Counted from the first letter of the stretch, positions 8,271-16,700 are shown. The stretch: 64,000 bases of DNA from Nocardiopsis ganjiahuensis DSM 45031 (GCF_000341085.1 NZ_ANBA01000003.1:62001-126000); one strand, 5' to 3'. The notes: generated by a model from the letters alone, not told the origin. Numbers and translations: made by a program.

Positions 8271-9275
8271 ATGACCAGACCGGTCACCCTCTTCACCGGC
8301 CAGTGGGCCGACCTGCCCTTCGAGGAAGTGTGCGCGCTCGCCGCGTCCTGGGGCTACGACGGCCTGGAGATCGCCTGCTGGGGCGACCACCTCGACGTCA
8401 CGCGCGCCGCCGTGGACGACGAGTACGCCCAGGAGCGCCTGGACATCCTCAAGCGCCACGGCCTCGGTGTGTGGGCCATCTCGAACCACCTCCTCGGCCA
8501 GGCGGTGTGCGACGACCCCATCGACCAGCGCCACAAGGACATCCTGCCCTCCCGGGTCTGGGGCGACGGCGACCCCGAGGGCGTGCGCCGGCGCGCCGCC
8601 GAGGAGATGAAGCTGACCGCACGGGCCGCCGCGAAACTCGGCGTGTCCACGGTGGTGGGCTTCACGGGTTCGGCCATCTGGAAGTACGTGGCGATGTTCC
8701 CGCCGGTGGGCGACGACGTCATCCAGGCGGGCTACCGGGACTTCGCCGACCGCTGGAACCCGATCCTGGACGTGTTCGACGAGGTGGGCGTGCGCTTCGC
8801 GCACGAGGTGCACCCGTCGGAGATCGCCTACGACTACTGGTCGACCCAGGCGGCGCTGGAGGCCGTGGGCCACCGGGAGGCCTTCGGCCTGAACTGGGAC
8901 CCCAGCCACATGGTGTGGCAGGACATCGACCCGGTCGGCTTCCTGTGGGACTTCCGGGACCGGATCTACCACGTGGACTGCAAGGACGCTCGCAAGCGCG
9001 TGGGCAACGGCCGCAACGGCCGCCTCGGTTCGCACCTGCCCTGGGGCGACCCGCGCCGCGGCTGGGACTTCGTGTCGACCGGCCGCGGCGACGTGCCGTG
9101 GGAGGCCTGCTTCCGCGTGCTGAACTCGATCGGCTACGAGGGGCCGATCTCCATCGAGTGGGAGGACGCGGGCATGGACCGCCTCACCGGTGCCGCCGAG
9201 GCGGTGAAGTTCGTGCGGGCCAACGCCTTCGACCCGCCCGAGAGCTCGTTCGACTCCGCCTTCGGCTCGGACTGA
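8271..9275 (+). CDS. Sugar phosphate isomerase/epimerase (last operon gene)
   Basis: The protein has 334 residues and the xylose-isomerase-like TIM-barrel fold. Visible motifs are [13 protein letters not shown] near residue 24, VGFTGSAIW near 126, [16 protein letters not shown] (about 180-195), [14 protein letters not shown] (about 207-220), YHVDCKDA and [11 protein letters not shown]. The Glu, Asp and His set fits a Mn/Mg site, as in inositol 2-dehydrogenase-linked isomerases and tagatose epimerases. AAGGAAG sits six bases before the ATG. A 75-bp gap separates it from the phosphodiesterase gene, and a strong hairpin follows it, so it ends the operon. With an inositol phosphate synthase at the start of the operon, an inosose or cyclitol isomerase is an attractive but unproven reading. 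Confidence 0.85.
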   Translation: MTRPVTLFTGQWADLPFEEVCALAASWGYDGLEIACWGDHLDVTRAAVDDEYAQERLDILKRHGLGVWAISNHLLGQAVCDDPIDQRHKDILPSRVWGDGDPEGVRRRAAEEMKLTARAAAKLGVSTVVGFTGSAIWKYVAMFPPVGDDVIQAGYRDFADRWNPILDVFDEVGVRFAHEVHPSEIAYDYWSTQAALEAVGHREAFGLNWDPSHMVWQDIDPVGFLWDFRDRIYHVDCKDARKRVGNGRNGRLGSHLPWGDPRRGWDFVSTGRGDVPWEACFRVLNSIGYEGPISIEWEDAGMDRLTGAAEAVKFVRANAFDPPESSFDSAFGSD

Positions 9276-9302
9276 CCGGGTTCCGTTCCGGCGGAGCGAG
9301 CG

Positions 9303-9335
9303 CCCGGTGCCACGGGAGGGGCCCGTGGCACCGGG
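9303..9335. terminator. Bidirectional hairpin terminator
   Basis: A perfect 14-bp stem (cccggtgccacggg with cccgtggcaccggg) closes a 5-nt loop. It lies 27 bp after the last ebo-operon stop and 1 bp after the stop of the convergent small gene, so it can serve both strands. Confidence 0.75.
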
Positions 9336-9336
9336 T

Positions 9337-9582
9337 TCACATCATGGGGGCGATGACCACGCGGTAGTGGCCGCCGTCGGCGGTGTCCACGTCGTGTCGG
9401 AAGTCGTTGACCCGGTTGACCGAGCGCTGCACCGCGTCGCTCCGGAAGGCGCTGGTGTCCACCGTGGGCAGGTGCTCCCGGAGGGCGAGGACCGCCTCGT
9501 CCACGGACATGGCGGTGCCCCGGTGCTGCGGGGTGATGCGCTGGCCGTCGTCGGTGATCCGACTGATCGCGATCCGGAACAT
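9337..9582 (-). CDS. Small hypothetical protein
   Basis: The protein has 81 residues and I do not recognise it. It starts MFRIAISRITDDGQ, is mixed alpha/beta in appearance and has no membrane segment or Cys. The ATG at 9582 is preferred because GGGAGA lies 5 bases upstream; an upstream ATG would add 13 residues without a ribosome site. It is the last gene of a minus-strand group behind the two roadblock genes (83-bp gap), so it may be co-expressed with them, but no functional link is visible. Confidence 0.6.
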   Translation of the reverse strand: MFRIAISRITDDGQRITPQHRGTAMSVDEAVLALREHLPTVDTSAFRSDAVQRSVNRVNDFRHDVDTADGGHYRVVIAPMM

Positions 9583-9664
9583 ACCGGTCTCCCTGCGCCG
9601 TTGGGGGGTTGTCACCGGCATTCTCCCCCATCGGCGGCGGGGCTGTGAAGGCCGTGGGACCCGC

Positions 9665-10036
9665 TCAGACCTCCAGGGTCTCCTCGATGCCCTTGAGGCT
9701 GTACCGGGCCAGGGCCAGGTTGCCCCGGGACCGGTCCAGGGCCAGGTAGAGGAAGAGCCCCTGGCCCTTGCGGCTGGTGAGCGGGCGGATGACGTGGTAC
9801 TGCCCGGACAGGGTGATGAGGATGTCCTCGATCGCGTCGTTGAGGCCCAGCTGGTCCATGGTCCGCATCTTGGCGCGGACCACCTCGGTGTTCCCCGCCG
9901 CGGCGACGGTGAGGTCGAGCGCGTTGGTCGAGGAGAGCGTTCCGAGCGCCATACCGCTGCTGTAGTCGACCACGGCGGCGCCGACCGCCCCGTCGATCTC
10001 CATCATTTCCTTGAGCCCGGCTTCGATGTTCGGCAT
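9665..10036 (-). CDS. Roadblock/LC7 domain protein
   Basis: The protein has 123 residues. It starts MPNIEAGLKEMMEIDGAVGAAVVDYSSG and shows the actinobacterial roadblock/LC7 pattern: a long first helix, then the GAAVVDYSSGMALG strand-turn, AAGNTEVVRAKMRTM, and YHVIRPLTSRKGQGLFLYL. Roadblock proteins form dimers that regulate small Ras-like GTPases or act as scaffolds. No GTPase gene is adjacent, so the partner is unknown. The ATG at 10036 is chosen because AGAAGGAC lies directly upstream; the longer reading frame to 10135 has a basic, non-homologous extension. It follows the related gene at 10.1-10.6 kb with a 95-bp gap. Confidence 0.82.
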   Translation of the reverse strand: MPNIEAGLKEMMEIDGAVGAAVVDYSSGMALGTLSSTNALDLTVAAAGNTEVVRAKMRTMDQLGLNDAIEDILITLSGQYHVIRPLTSRKGQGLFLYLALDRSRGNLALARYSLKGIEETLEV

Positions 10037-10131
10037 GTCCTTCTCTTTTCTTTGGTTGAGCCGACGCAGCACTCTCCGGTCGGCGATCCAACGACGCAGT
10101 CCCTGAGCGCGGCGCGGGGCGGGGCCAGCGG

Positions 10132-10632
10132 TCACGCGACCACCGTTCCGCTCCGGACCCGTCCCAGGGACAGGGAGCGGAGCGCGGTCAGGACGCGTTC
10201 CAGCACCGGGCGGTCCACGGCGACCAGGGCCCGGGGCCGAACCTGGCCGCCCCGGCCCCGGCGCGGCGGCCGGCCCTGGTCCCGGCTCGGCAGCTCGACG
10301 CTGTCCGCGAGGTCGCGCAGACGGCGCAGGGCGAACCCGAGGTTGCCCCGGTCCCGGTCCATGCGCACCTGGACGCAGAACTCGGAGCCGCGCAGGACGG
10401 CGAACAGCAGGTGGTGGTCTCCCTCGGTGACGACCACGTCCTCGACCACCTGCGTGGTGCAGAGCGGACCGCCCTGAATGGCCTGGAGGATCGCCGCCGT
10501 GCCCGGCACCGCGTCGCTCTCGTCACGGCCGACACCGTTCAGGGCAGAGCCGGCGCGCCAGTCGACGAGACAGACACTGCACACCCCCGGCGTCCGGAGC
10601 ATCTCCCGCATCTGCTGATCGATGGCGAGCAC
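10132..10632 (-). CDS. Roadblock/LC7-like protein, divergent paralogue
   Basis: The protein has 166 residues. From the GTG at 10632 (AAAGGAAC just upstream) it reads VLAIDQQMREMLRTPGVCSVCLVDWRAGSAL. It then follows the same order of elements as its neighbour: a VVVTEGDHHLLFAVL strand pair and MDRDRGNLGFALRRLRDL at the same place as LDRSRGNLALARYSL in the neighbour. This suggests an ancient tandem duplication. The last ~45 residues are a basic extension absent from the neighbour. A 39-residue longer form from the ATG at 10749 is possible but lacks a ribosome site. It probably dimerises with the neighbouring roadblock protein. Confidence 0.65.
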   Translation of the reverse strand: MLAIDQQMREMLRTPGVCSVCLVDWRAGSALNGVGRDESDAVPGTAAILQAIQGGPLCTTQVVEDVVVTEGDHHLLFAVLRGSEFCVQVRMDRDRGNLGFALRRLRDLADSVELPSRDQGRPPRRGRGGQVRPRALVAVDRPVLERVLTALRSLSLGRVRSGTVVA

Positions 10633-11105
10633 GGTGTTCCTTTGCGGATCAGGGCCGACGGGAGCGGCCCGCGGGTGAATCAGAAAACGTCCTTCGGGGA
10701 CAGCACGAGAATAGGACTCCGGGCTCCCCCTCGCAGGGTTTTCCGTCATTTATCGCATCTTGGCTGGTGAAACGGGCATTGCCCAGGAAAGCGTGGGAGG
10801 GGAATTTTCTACAGAATGTACGGCTAGCAGGCTCGAAAACCAGCGATAAGAAAGAAAGCGAAGGTCGTTCTTCCCTGAGCGATTTAATGCTTTTCGGGAC
10901 TTCCGTTCCCCCGACTGCCACGACGGCCGCCTTCACGGCAGCGCCCGGGCGCTCCGCGGAGACCGGGGCGCGGGTCGCGGCGGCCCCTGAACGGTTCAGG
11001 ACGCTGACCGGGGAACGGACGCGCCGACCAGATCGCGGACGCCGCCCTCGCCGGGGTCCGCCCGGCCACGGGCGCCCTCTACTGAGGGCACCGGCCCACA
11101 AGAAC
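10633..11105. other. Intergenic region with lower G+C, no gene supported
   Basis: The part at 10,750-10,900 is visibly A/T-richer than its surroundings and probably holds the promoter of the minus-strand roadblock genes. A plus-strand reading frame from 10767 has no ribosome site or recognisable protein. At about 11,020-11,085 a short frame ending DQIADAALAGVRPATGALY then stop looks like the tail of a lost plus-strand gene, but it is too short to identify. Confidence 0.4.
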
Positions 11106-11144
11106 GGGGAGCCCCGCCGACAGGACGGACCGGCGGGGCTCCCC
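11106..11144 (-). terminator. Terminator of the carbonic anhydrase gene
   Basis: A perfect 14-bp stem (ggggagccccgccg with cggcggggctcccc) closes an 11-nt loop. It starts 17 bp past the stop of the minus-strand carbonic anhydrase gene and is followed on that strand by GTTCTTGT. Confidence 0.75.
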
Positions 11145-11161
11145 TTCGGATCGACTGGAGC

Positions 11162-11866
11162 TCAGAGCCAGGAGACCCTGGAGCTCTCCAGGTCGTAGCG
11201 GGCGGCGACGACCTCCAGACTCCCGTCCGAGACGAACCCGCCCAGTTCGTCGTCCTCGCGGAGCCGTTCCGCGATGTGCCGGGCGTTGGCCCGGACGCAG
11301 TCGTCGAGGAAGTCCTCACCGTCGTCGGGGGTGGACTCCACGACCTCCAGGATCTCCCCGACCAGGCCGCCGACGTGGCCGTGCGGCAGTTCGCCGGTGC
11401 GGTGGGCCTCCACCGCGGCGTCAACGGCTCCGCAGCTCTGGTGGCCCATGACCACGAGCAGGGGCGTGTGCAGGTGTTCGACCGCGTAGGTGAGGCTGCC
11501 GAGCACGGAGCCGTCCAGGACCTGGCCCGCCGAGCGGATGGTGAAGAGGTCGCCCAGCCCCTGGTCGAAGACCAGTTCCGGGGGCACCCGGGAGTCCGCG
11601 CACCCCAGGATCACCGCGAAGGGGTTCTGACCCTCGACCAGCTGGGCACGGCGCGCCCTGCTCTCGTGGGGGTGTCTGGAGGCGTGGCGGTACCAGCGCT
11701 TGTTGCCCGCCTTGAGCAGGCGCAGGGCCTCCTTCGCGTCACGGGCGGCGGGCGCGGCGGAGGCCGTGTCCGCCCAGGCGGAGGAGGGCAGGGTGGTAGC
11801 GGCGGCGGCGGCGCCGACGCCGCCGAGGAGCGACGCCTTGAAGGCGCCGCGACGGGTGATGGCCAT
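11162..11866 (-). CDS. Tat-exported beta-class carbonic anhydrase
   Basis: The 234-residue protein interconverts CO2 and bicarbonate at a zinc site. The beta-class ligands are visible: Cys89 with Asp91 and Arg93 in GCADSRVPPE, and His142 and Cys145 in GHQSCGAV. The N-terminus is a twin-arginine signal (TRRGAF at residues 4-9, then a Gly/Ala-rich hydrophobic stretch ending near WADTASA). The folded zinc enzyme is therefore probably exported by Tat, matching the tatB gene at 31.4 kb. The ATG at 11866 follows GAGGCCCCC. It is a single-gene unit with its own terminator. Beta enzymes are usually cytoplasmic, so surface export is notable. Confidence 0.9.
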   Translation of the reverse strand: MAITRRGAFKASLLGGVGAAAAATTLPSSAWADTASAAPAARDAKEALRLLKAGNKRWYRHASRHPHESRARRAQLVEGQNPFAVILGCADSRVPPELVFDQGLGDLFTIRSAGQVLDGSVLGSLTYAVEHLHTPLLVVMGHQSCGAVDAAVEAHRTGELPHGHVGGLVGEILEVVESTPDDGEDFLDDCVRANARHIAERLREDDELGGFVSDGSLEVVAARYDLESSRVSWL

Positions 11867-12016
11867 GGGGGCCTCTTTTTCCGTTTCACGAACAAAAGGA
11901 CTTTTGTCAGCAAAGCGGAATGAAGCTACTCCTGGGGCGAGGGGGTTCTCAAGAGGATTGACACGTTCCTAACGCGCCGGTTCCGGCCACACCCGTGCGG
12001 TCCCAGCCGTGCCGGC

Positions 12017-13690
12017 TCAGACGTGGCGGCGGGACTGCACGAAGTCGAACCTTCCCGCCACGAACCGGGGATCGGTCAGAGACGAGGTCGCCGCGGGGTT
12101 GGCACCCGACCCGTGGTAGTCGCTGAAGGCCGCGGACTGGTTGACGAACACCTCCTGGGTGAGGTTCGCGGACAGGTTCACCCCGGCGTCCAGGGCGACG
12201 TCCTCCGCGCGTTCCAGCACGTCCTCGTCGGTCGAGTACACCGCCGCGGTGATGGCGCCCCTCTCCGTGACGGTCTCGCCGAGCAGGCGCAGGGACTCGT
12301 CGGTGTCGGCCGTGGTGATCACGAAGGAGATCGGGCCGAAGTGCTCGCGCCCGTACACCTCCCGGTCCTCGGCGCCGAGCCGGACCAGGGCCGGGGTCCG
12401 CACGACGGCGTCGGGGAACTCCGGGTGCGCGGGCGCGGTCGGGGCGAGCAGGACCTCCCCCAGCTCCGCGACGGAGTCCACGCGGTCCCGCACCCCGTCG
12501 CTGACCACGGCGCCGAGCACGCCCACGAGGCGTGCGGGGTCGGCGGCCAGTTCGGCGAGGGCCGCGGCGAGGTCCGCCGCGAACTCGTCTGCACCGCAGT
12601 GGCCCTCGTCGGTGGCCAGGCCCGCGGCCGGGACGTAGATGTTCTGCGGGGTCGTGCACATCTGGCCGCTGTACAGCGCCAGGGAGTGGGCCAGGTTGCC
12701 GAGCATCGGACGGTAGGCGTCGGTGGAGTCGACCACGACCGTGTTGGTCCCGGCCTTCTCCGTGCTGACGAAGGCCTGGCGGGCGTTGTCCTCCAGCCAG
12801 TCTCCGAACTCCGTGGAACCGGTGAAGTCGACGATCCGCACCTCGGGGCGCAGGGCGAGGTCGGCGGCGAGGCGGTCCTCGGGCGCCTCGGCCGCCAGCA
12901 GCACGGTGTCGGGGTCCAGCCCTTGCTCCGTCAGCACGTCGCGGGCCACGGCCACGGTGATCGCCAGCGGCAGGACCGCGCCCGGGTGGGGCTTGACGAT
13001 CGTGGTGTTGCCGGTGACCAGGTTGGCGAAGAGCGCGGAATAGGAGTTCCAGGTGGGGAAGGTGTTGCAGCCGATGACCAGGCCGACCCCGCGGCCGCGC
13101 GCGGTGTAGCGCTTGGCCATGGTGATCGGGCCGCCGCGGCGCCGGGGCTTCTCCCACCGCGACTCCCCCGCGTAGTGCTCGATCATGTCGTAGCCGTAGG
13201 CCACCGCCTCCAGACCACGGTCCTGGGCGTGCGGACCGCCCGCCTGGAAGGCCATGACGAAGGACTGGCCGCTGGTGTGCTGTACGGCGTGCGCCATCTC
13301 GAAGCTGCGCCGGTTGAGCCGGTCGAGGACCTCCAGGCACACGCCCGCCCGCACGTCGAGGGGCACGCGGCGCCAGGAGGTGAGGGCCCGCCGGGAGGCG
13401 GCGAGGAGGGCGTCGGCGTCGGCGCGCGGGTAGGTGACGTCGAGCGGCAGGCCGTAGGGGGAGCGCTCCGTGGCCACGCGGCCGCGGTCGCCGGGACCGT
13501 CCAGCGGGAAGTCCCGGCCCAGCAGCGCCCTGAAGGCCGCCTCCCCCTCGGAGGCGGCGCCGTCCCCGTAGACCGAACGGCTCGGCGACTCCGGGTAGGC
13601 GGTGTGGTGGTGTCGTCCGCGGATCGCCGCCACGGCGCCGTCAAGGGTCGCCCGGTGTCGTTCGAGCAGGTCCGGGGGGTGCGTCGCCAC
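12017..13690 (-). CDS. paaN: Phenylacetic acid degradation aldehyde dehydrogenase PaaN
   Basis: The 557-residue protein is a PaaN-type aldehyde dehydrogenase of the phenylacetate catabolic pathway. It lacks the C-terminal MaoC hydratase domain of PaaZ. The NAD(P)-binding part includes GVGLVIGCNTFPTWNSYSALFANLVTGN and IVKPHPGAVLP. IVDFTGSTEFG, VSTEKAGTN and the presumed catalytic Cys in YSGQMCTTPQN (about residue 343) follow the family pattern, and the C-terminal SDYHGSGANPA is typical. No other paa genes are present in the window. Its divergent neighbour is a TetR regulator whose likely operator lies in the gap between them. The ATG at 13690 follows GAGGAAGGGCG. Confidence 0.9.
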   Translation of the reverse strand: MATHPPDLLERHRATLDGAVAAIRGRHHHTAYPESPSRSVYGDGAASEGEAAFRALLGRDFPLDGPGDRGRVATERSPYGLPLDVTYPRADADALLAASRRALTSWRRVPLDVRAGVCLEVLDRLNRRSFEMAHAVQHTSGQSFVMAFQAGGPHAQDRGLEAVAYGYDMIEHYAGESRWEKPRRRGGPITMAKRYTARGRGVGLVIGCNTFPTWNSYSALFANLVTGNTTIVKPHPGAVLPLAITVAVARDVLTEQGLDPDTVLLAAEAPEDRLAADLALRPEVRIVDFTGSTEFGDWLEDNARQAFVSTEKAGTNTVVVDSTDAYRPMLGNLAHSLALYSGQMCTTPQNIYVPAAGLATDEGHCGADEFAADLAAALAELAADPARLVGVLGAVVSDGVRDRVDSVAELGEVLLAPTAPAHPEFPDAVVRTPALVRLGAEDREVYGREHFGPISFVITTADTDESLRLLGETVTERGAITAAVYSTDEDVLERAEDVALDAGVNLSANLTQEVFVNQSAAFSDYHGSGANPAATSSLTDPRFVAGRFDFVQSRRHV

Positions 13691-13739
13691 GGCTTTCGCC
13701 CTTCCTCAGGTGGTGGTCCGGGGTCTATGGTGTATTACC

Positions 13740-13754
13740 AACCGACCGTTCGTT
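13740..13754. promoter_or_regulatory. Candidate TetR operator between paaN and its regulator
   Basis: The sequence aaccgaccgttcgtt is an imperfect inverted repeat (AAC-N2-AC arms) in a locally A/T-rich stretch, 50 bp upstream of paaN and 89 bp upstream of the divergent TetR gene. Its form resembles operators of PaaR-like TetR repressors. Binding is inferred only from position and symmetry. Confidence 0.4.
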
Positions 13755-13842
13755 AAGTTAGCAAATCCTCGTGAGGGAACGACACCGCCGGCCCGCCCGC
13801 CTCCCGCGCGTCCGCCCCCGCCACAAGGTAGATTCGACAACC

Positions 13843-14481
13843 GTGTCCCGATCTTCCGCAACCGAACCAGCAGCCCCTCGACAGACCGGCAGGCGCCGCT
13901 CCGGCCGACCGGGGCACGACGCCGACTCCGTGCTCCGCGTGGCCGCGCGCGTGTTCAACGAGCGCGGGTACGACGGCACGAGCATGGAGGACCTGGCCCG
14001 CGCCCTCGGCGTGACCAAGTCCGCGATCTACCACCACGTCACCGGCAAGGCCGAGCTGCTGCGCCAGTCCCTCGACCTGGCCATGGACGCGCTGTTCGAG
14101 GTCACCCGCGAGGAGGGCGCGACCTCCGGCCCGGCCATCGCGCGGCTCGAACACGTCATGCGCGGCAGCGTCCGGGTGCTGGTGGAGGAGCTGCCCCACG
14201 TCACCCTGCTGCTGCGGGTGCGCGGCAACACCGAGGTGGAGAAGCACGCCCTGGAGCGCCGACGCCGGTTCGACCACCTCATCGCCGACCTGGTCCGCGA
14301 GGGCGTCGTCGACGGTGACATCCGCAGCGACGTCGACCCCGCGGTCGCCTCCCGCCTGCTCTTCGGCATGGTCAACTCGATCGTCGAGTGGTACAAGCCG
14401 GACCGCGGCATGGCGTGCGAAGAGATCGCCGACTCGCTGTGCCGCATCGCTTTCGAAGGGCTCCGCACCCACCGGGACTGA
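13843..14481 (+). CDS. TetR-family regulator, probable repressor of paaN
   Basis: This 212-residue TetR protein has its helix-turn-helix at about residues 46-66 ([21 protein letters not shown]), preceded by [16 protein letters not shown]. The C-terminal ligand domain contains [26 protein letters not shown] and ends [11 protein letters not shown], similar to actinobacterial PaaR-type regulators. The GTG at 13843 is preferred (AAGGTAG upstream); a longer frame starts at 13771 with a basic, unlikely N-terminus. Divergent orientation from paaN suggests it controls that gene, probably releasing DNA when phenylacetyl-CoA or a related ligand binds. The ligand is inference from the neighbour. Confidence 0.82.
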   Translation: MSRSSATEPAAPRQTGRRRSGRPGHDADSVLRVAARVFNERGYDGTSMEDLARALGVTKSAIYHHVTGKAELLRQSLDLAMDALFEVTREEGATSGPAIARLEHVMRGSVRVLVEELPHVTLLLRVRGNTEVEKHALERRRRFDHLIADLVREGVVDGDIRSDVDPAVASRLLFGMVNSIVEWYKPDRGMACEEIADSLCRIAFEGLRTHRD

Positions 14482-14683
14482 GCGTCCGCGTGTGCCCAGC
14501 ATCACCCGGGCGCCCCGTCGGCCGAGAACACCCATGGGCCGCAGGGTTCTCTCCGCGCCGCCCCCGTGCGCGGCAAGGGGGTGTCTCGCCGGCGCGCCCG
14601 AAGAAGGGAAGAAGGTCCTAAAGTGGAATCATCCCCTCTTTTCCCTTTTCTTCTTTCTCCCCTTCTCCCCGGAGCCCTGCGCC

Positions 14684-15442
14684 ATGATCGACCATTTCTC
14701 GTACGGTTGGTGGACCCCCGCCGCCGCCTACGTCCTCTCCGTCGTCGGTTCGTTCATCGGGCTCAGGTTCGCCCTGCTCGCCAGGGACGCCTCCGGCCCC
14801 GGGCGCGGGCTCTGGCTGGCCCTGAGCGCCGCCTGCCTCGGCGGCACGGCCATCTGGTCCATGCACTTCGTGGCCATGCTCGGCTTCCGCATCCAGGGCG
14901 CGCCGATCCGCTACGACACCGCGCTCACCGTGCTCAGCGGCCTGCTGGCGATCGGGGTGATGGCGGTGGCCCTCACCCTGGCCACCGCGCGGCCGACGCC
15001 TCCGTGGCTCATCGGCGGCGGCCTGATCGCGGGCGCCGGAGTGGTGGGCATGCACTACATGGGCATGGCCTCGATGAACGTCCACGGCCACCTGCACCAC
15101 AACCCCCTGTTCGTGGGGGCCGCGTGTGTGATCGCGGTGAGCGCCGCCACGGCGGCGCTGTGGTTCGCCCTGAACGTGCGCCGGGCCTCGTACTCCCTGG
15201 TCGCCGCCCTCCTCATGGGAGTCGCCGTGTCGGCCATGCACTACACCGGGATGTTCGGCATGAGCTTCACCGCCGCCGACCACGTCCCGCTCACCCCGCC
15301 GCCCGGCGCGAACACCCCGGACCTGCTCCTTCCACTGATCACCGGCCTGTTCGTCTTCCTGATGATCTGCAGTCTCTTCCTGCTGCTGAACGTGGGCGAG
15401 GACACCCGCCCCCGCCGTTCGGACCGCGCAGAATCCGCATGA
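14684..15442 (+). CDS. MHYT-domain integral membrane sensor (first of a pair)
   Basis: The protein has 252 residues and about seven membrane helices. It carries three MHYT-type motifs, each at a helix end: SMHFVAMLGF (near residue 63), GMHYMGMASM (near 122) and AMHYTGMFGM (near 185). MHYT domains are thought to bind copper and sense oxygen, CO or NO. In most proteins the domain is joined to GGDEF or EAL enzymatic domains; here nothing follows except a 20-residue charged tail. The ATG at 14684 is preceded by CCCCGGAGCCCTGCGCC. A closely related gene follows 119 bp downstream, indicating tandem duplication. Confidence 0.88.
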   Translation: MIDHFSYGWWTPAAAYVLSVVGSFIGLRFALLARDASGPGRGLWLALSAACLGGTAIWSMHFVAMLGFRIQGAPIRYDTALTVLSGLLAIGVMAVALTLATARPTPPWLIGGGLIAGAGVVGMHYMGMASMNVHGHLHHNPLFVGAACVIAVSAATAALWFALNVRRASYSLVAALLMGVAVSAMHYTGMFGMSFTAADHVPLTPPPGANTPDLLLPLITGLFVFLMICSLFLLLNVGEDTRPRRSDRAESA

Positions 15443-15561
15443 AAATCAATTGGCCACATCAGGCCACTAAAGCCCCTGGTAATAAATAACGGACATCTCT
15501 ACGCTCCATAAACAGCAGCCACAAATGTGACCTGCGTCATGGAAAGCAGAGAACAGGGACC

Positions 15562-16437
15562 GTGTCCGATCTCCTCCCCCAAGGCTGGATGACGCCCGCG
15601 ATCGCCTACACCATCTCGGCGATCGGTTCCTTCCTGGCCCTGGCCTTCGCCTCCAGGGCCCGCCGGGCGACGGGTTTCATCCGGTGGCAGTGGCTGGGCC
15701 TGGCGGCGCTCTCGCTAGGCGGCATAGCCGTGTGGGCGATGCACTTCGTCGCCATGCTCGGCTACACCGCCCCCGGATCGCCCCTTCGCTACGACGTCCT
15801 CCTCACCGCGATCAGCGGGGTCATCCCGATCCTGGTCACCGGTACCGCCCTCCACCTGGTGCTGCGACGCCCCACCGCGGCCCGCCTCCTGACCAGCGGC
15901 ACCCTCGTCGGCATCGGCGTCGTCGCGATGCACTACACGGGTGTGGCCGCCATGAACACGCACGGGGAGATGCACCACGACCCCGTCTACATAGCCCTGT
16001 CGTGTGTGATCGCCGTGGCCGCCGCCACCGTCGCGCTGTGGTGCGCCCGGGACCTGCGCGGCCTGCCCAGCATGCTCCTCGCCGCCCTGGTCATGGCGGC
16101 CGCGGTCACCGCCATGCACTACACCGGTATGGCCGGGCTCCACGTCGTCCCGCCCGACTTCACCCCCATCGGCGCCCCCGACGGGGCCAAGGCGCGGGAC
16201 CTGATCCTGCCCCTGATCACCGGCCTGTTCGTCTTCCTGCTGATCTGCAGCCTCTTCCTCCTGCTCGGCGGCGACGAGGAGAGGGAGCGCCGGGACTACG
16301 CCCGCCCCTCCCACCGGGCGGCGGAGCACACCGTCCAGAGCTCCGACGCGTCCTACCGTCCTCGGCACGGGTCGCCGGAGGGACCGCCACCGAACCGTTC
16401 CCGCCCCGCCGACGACGTGTGGACACGGCGCCGCTGA
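15562..16437 (+). CDS. MHYT-domain integral membrane sensor (second of a pair)
   Basis: The protein has 291 residues and the same architecture as its upstream neighbour: seven helices and three motifs AMHFVAMLGY, AMHYTGVAAM and AMHYTGMAGL. The last helix, LPLITGLFVFLLICSLFLLL, is nearly identical in both. It differs by a longer polar C-terminal tail (about 60 residues, rich in Arg, Pro and Ser). The GTG at 15562 has AGGGAC five bases upstream. The 119-bp gap is A/T-rich (taataaataa) and may hold a separate promoter. No catalytic output domain or two-component partner is encoded nearby, so signalling would have to go through an unlinked protein, or the domain may act as a copper-binding membrane protein. 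Confidence 0.88.
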   Translation: MSDLLPQGWMTPAIAYTISAIGSFLALAFASRARRATGFIRWQWLGLAALSLGGIAVWAMHFVAMLGYTAPGSPLRYDVLLTAISGVIPILVTGTALHLVLRRPTAARLLTSGTLVGIGVVAMHYTGVAAMNTHGEMHHDPVYIALSCVIAVAAATVALWCARDLRGLPSMLLAALVMAAAVTAMHYTGMAGLHVVPPDFTPIGAPDGAKARDLILPLITGLFVFLLICSLFLLLGGDEERERRDYARPSHRAAEHTVQSSDASYRPRHGSPEGPPPNRSRPADDVWTRRR

Positions 16438-16700
16438 GGCGGTGGAGGCGGCCCGACGACCGGCTCCCGGAAAACCACTGGCACCGGCCCGGGACCCTGT
16501 CCTAGGGTCGGTGCCGTGCCGTGCGGCCCGCGCCGGCCGCTGACGAGAGGAGTCCGCCATGGTTCTCACCATGTCCGTCCCCAGTTCCGAACTTCCTTTC
16601 GTCAGCGAGCCGTAGGTCGCGTCCACCCCTTCCCGGAACACCCGGGGAACAGCCCGGCCCCGCCCCTTGGCACCGGCTCGCGCTCCGCAGAGAGAGCGCA

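Noticed and set aside
999..9275. A dehydroquinate-synthase-like EboD hidden in the operon
   Set aside because: Every gene in the operon is accounted for and none shows the NAD/zinc pattern of that family.
10767..11198. A 143-codon plus-strand ORF after the roadblock genes
   Set aside because: No ribosome site, mixed composition, and its end runs through the carbonic anhydrase terminator.
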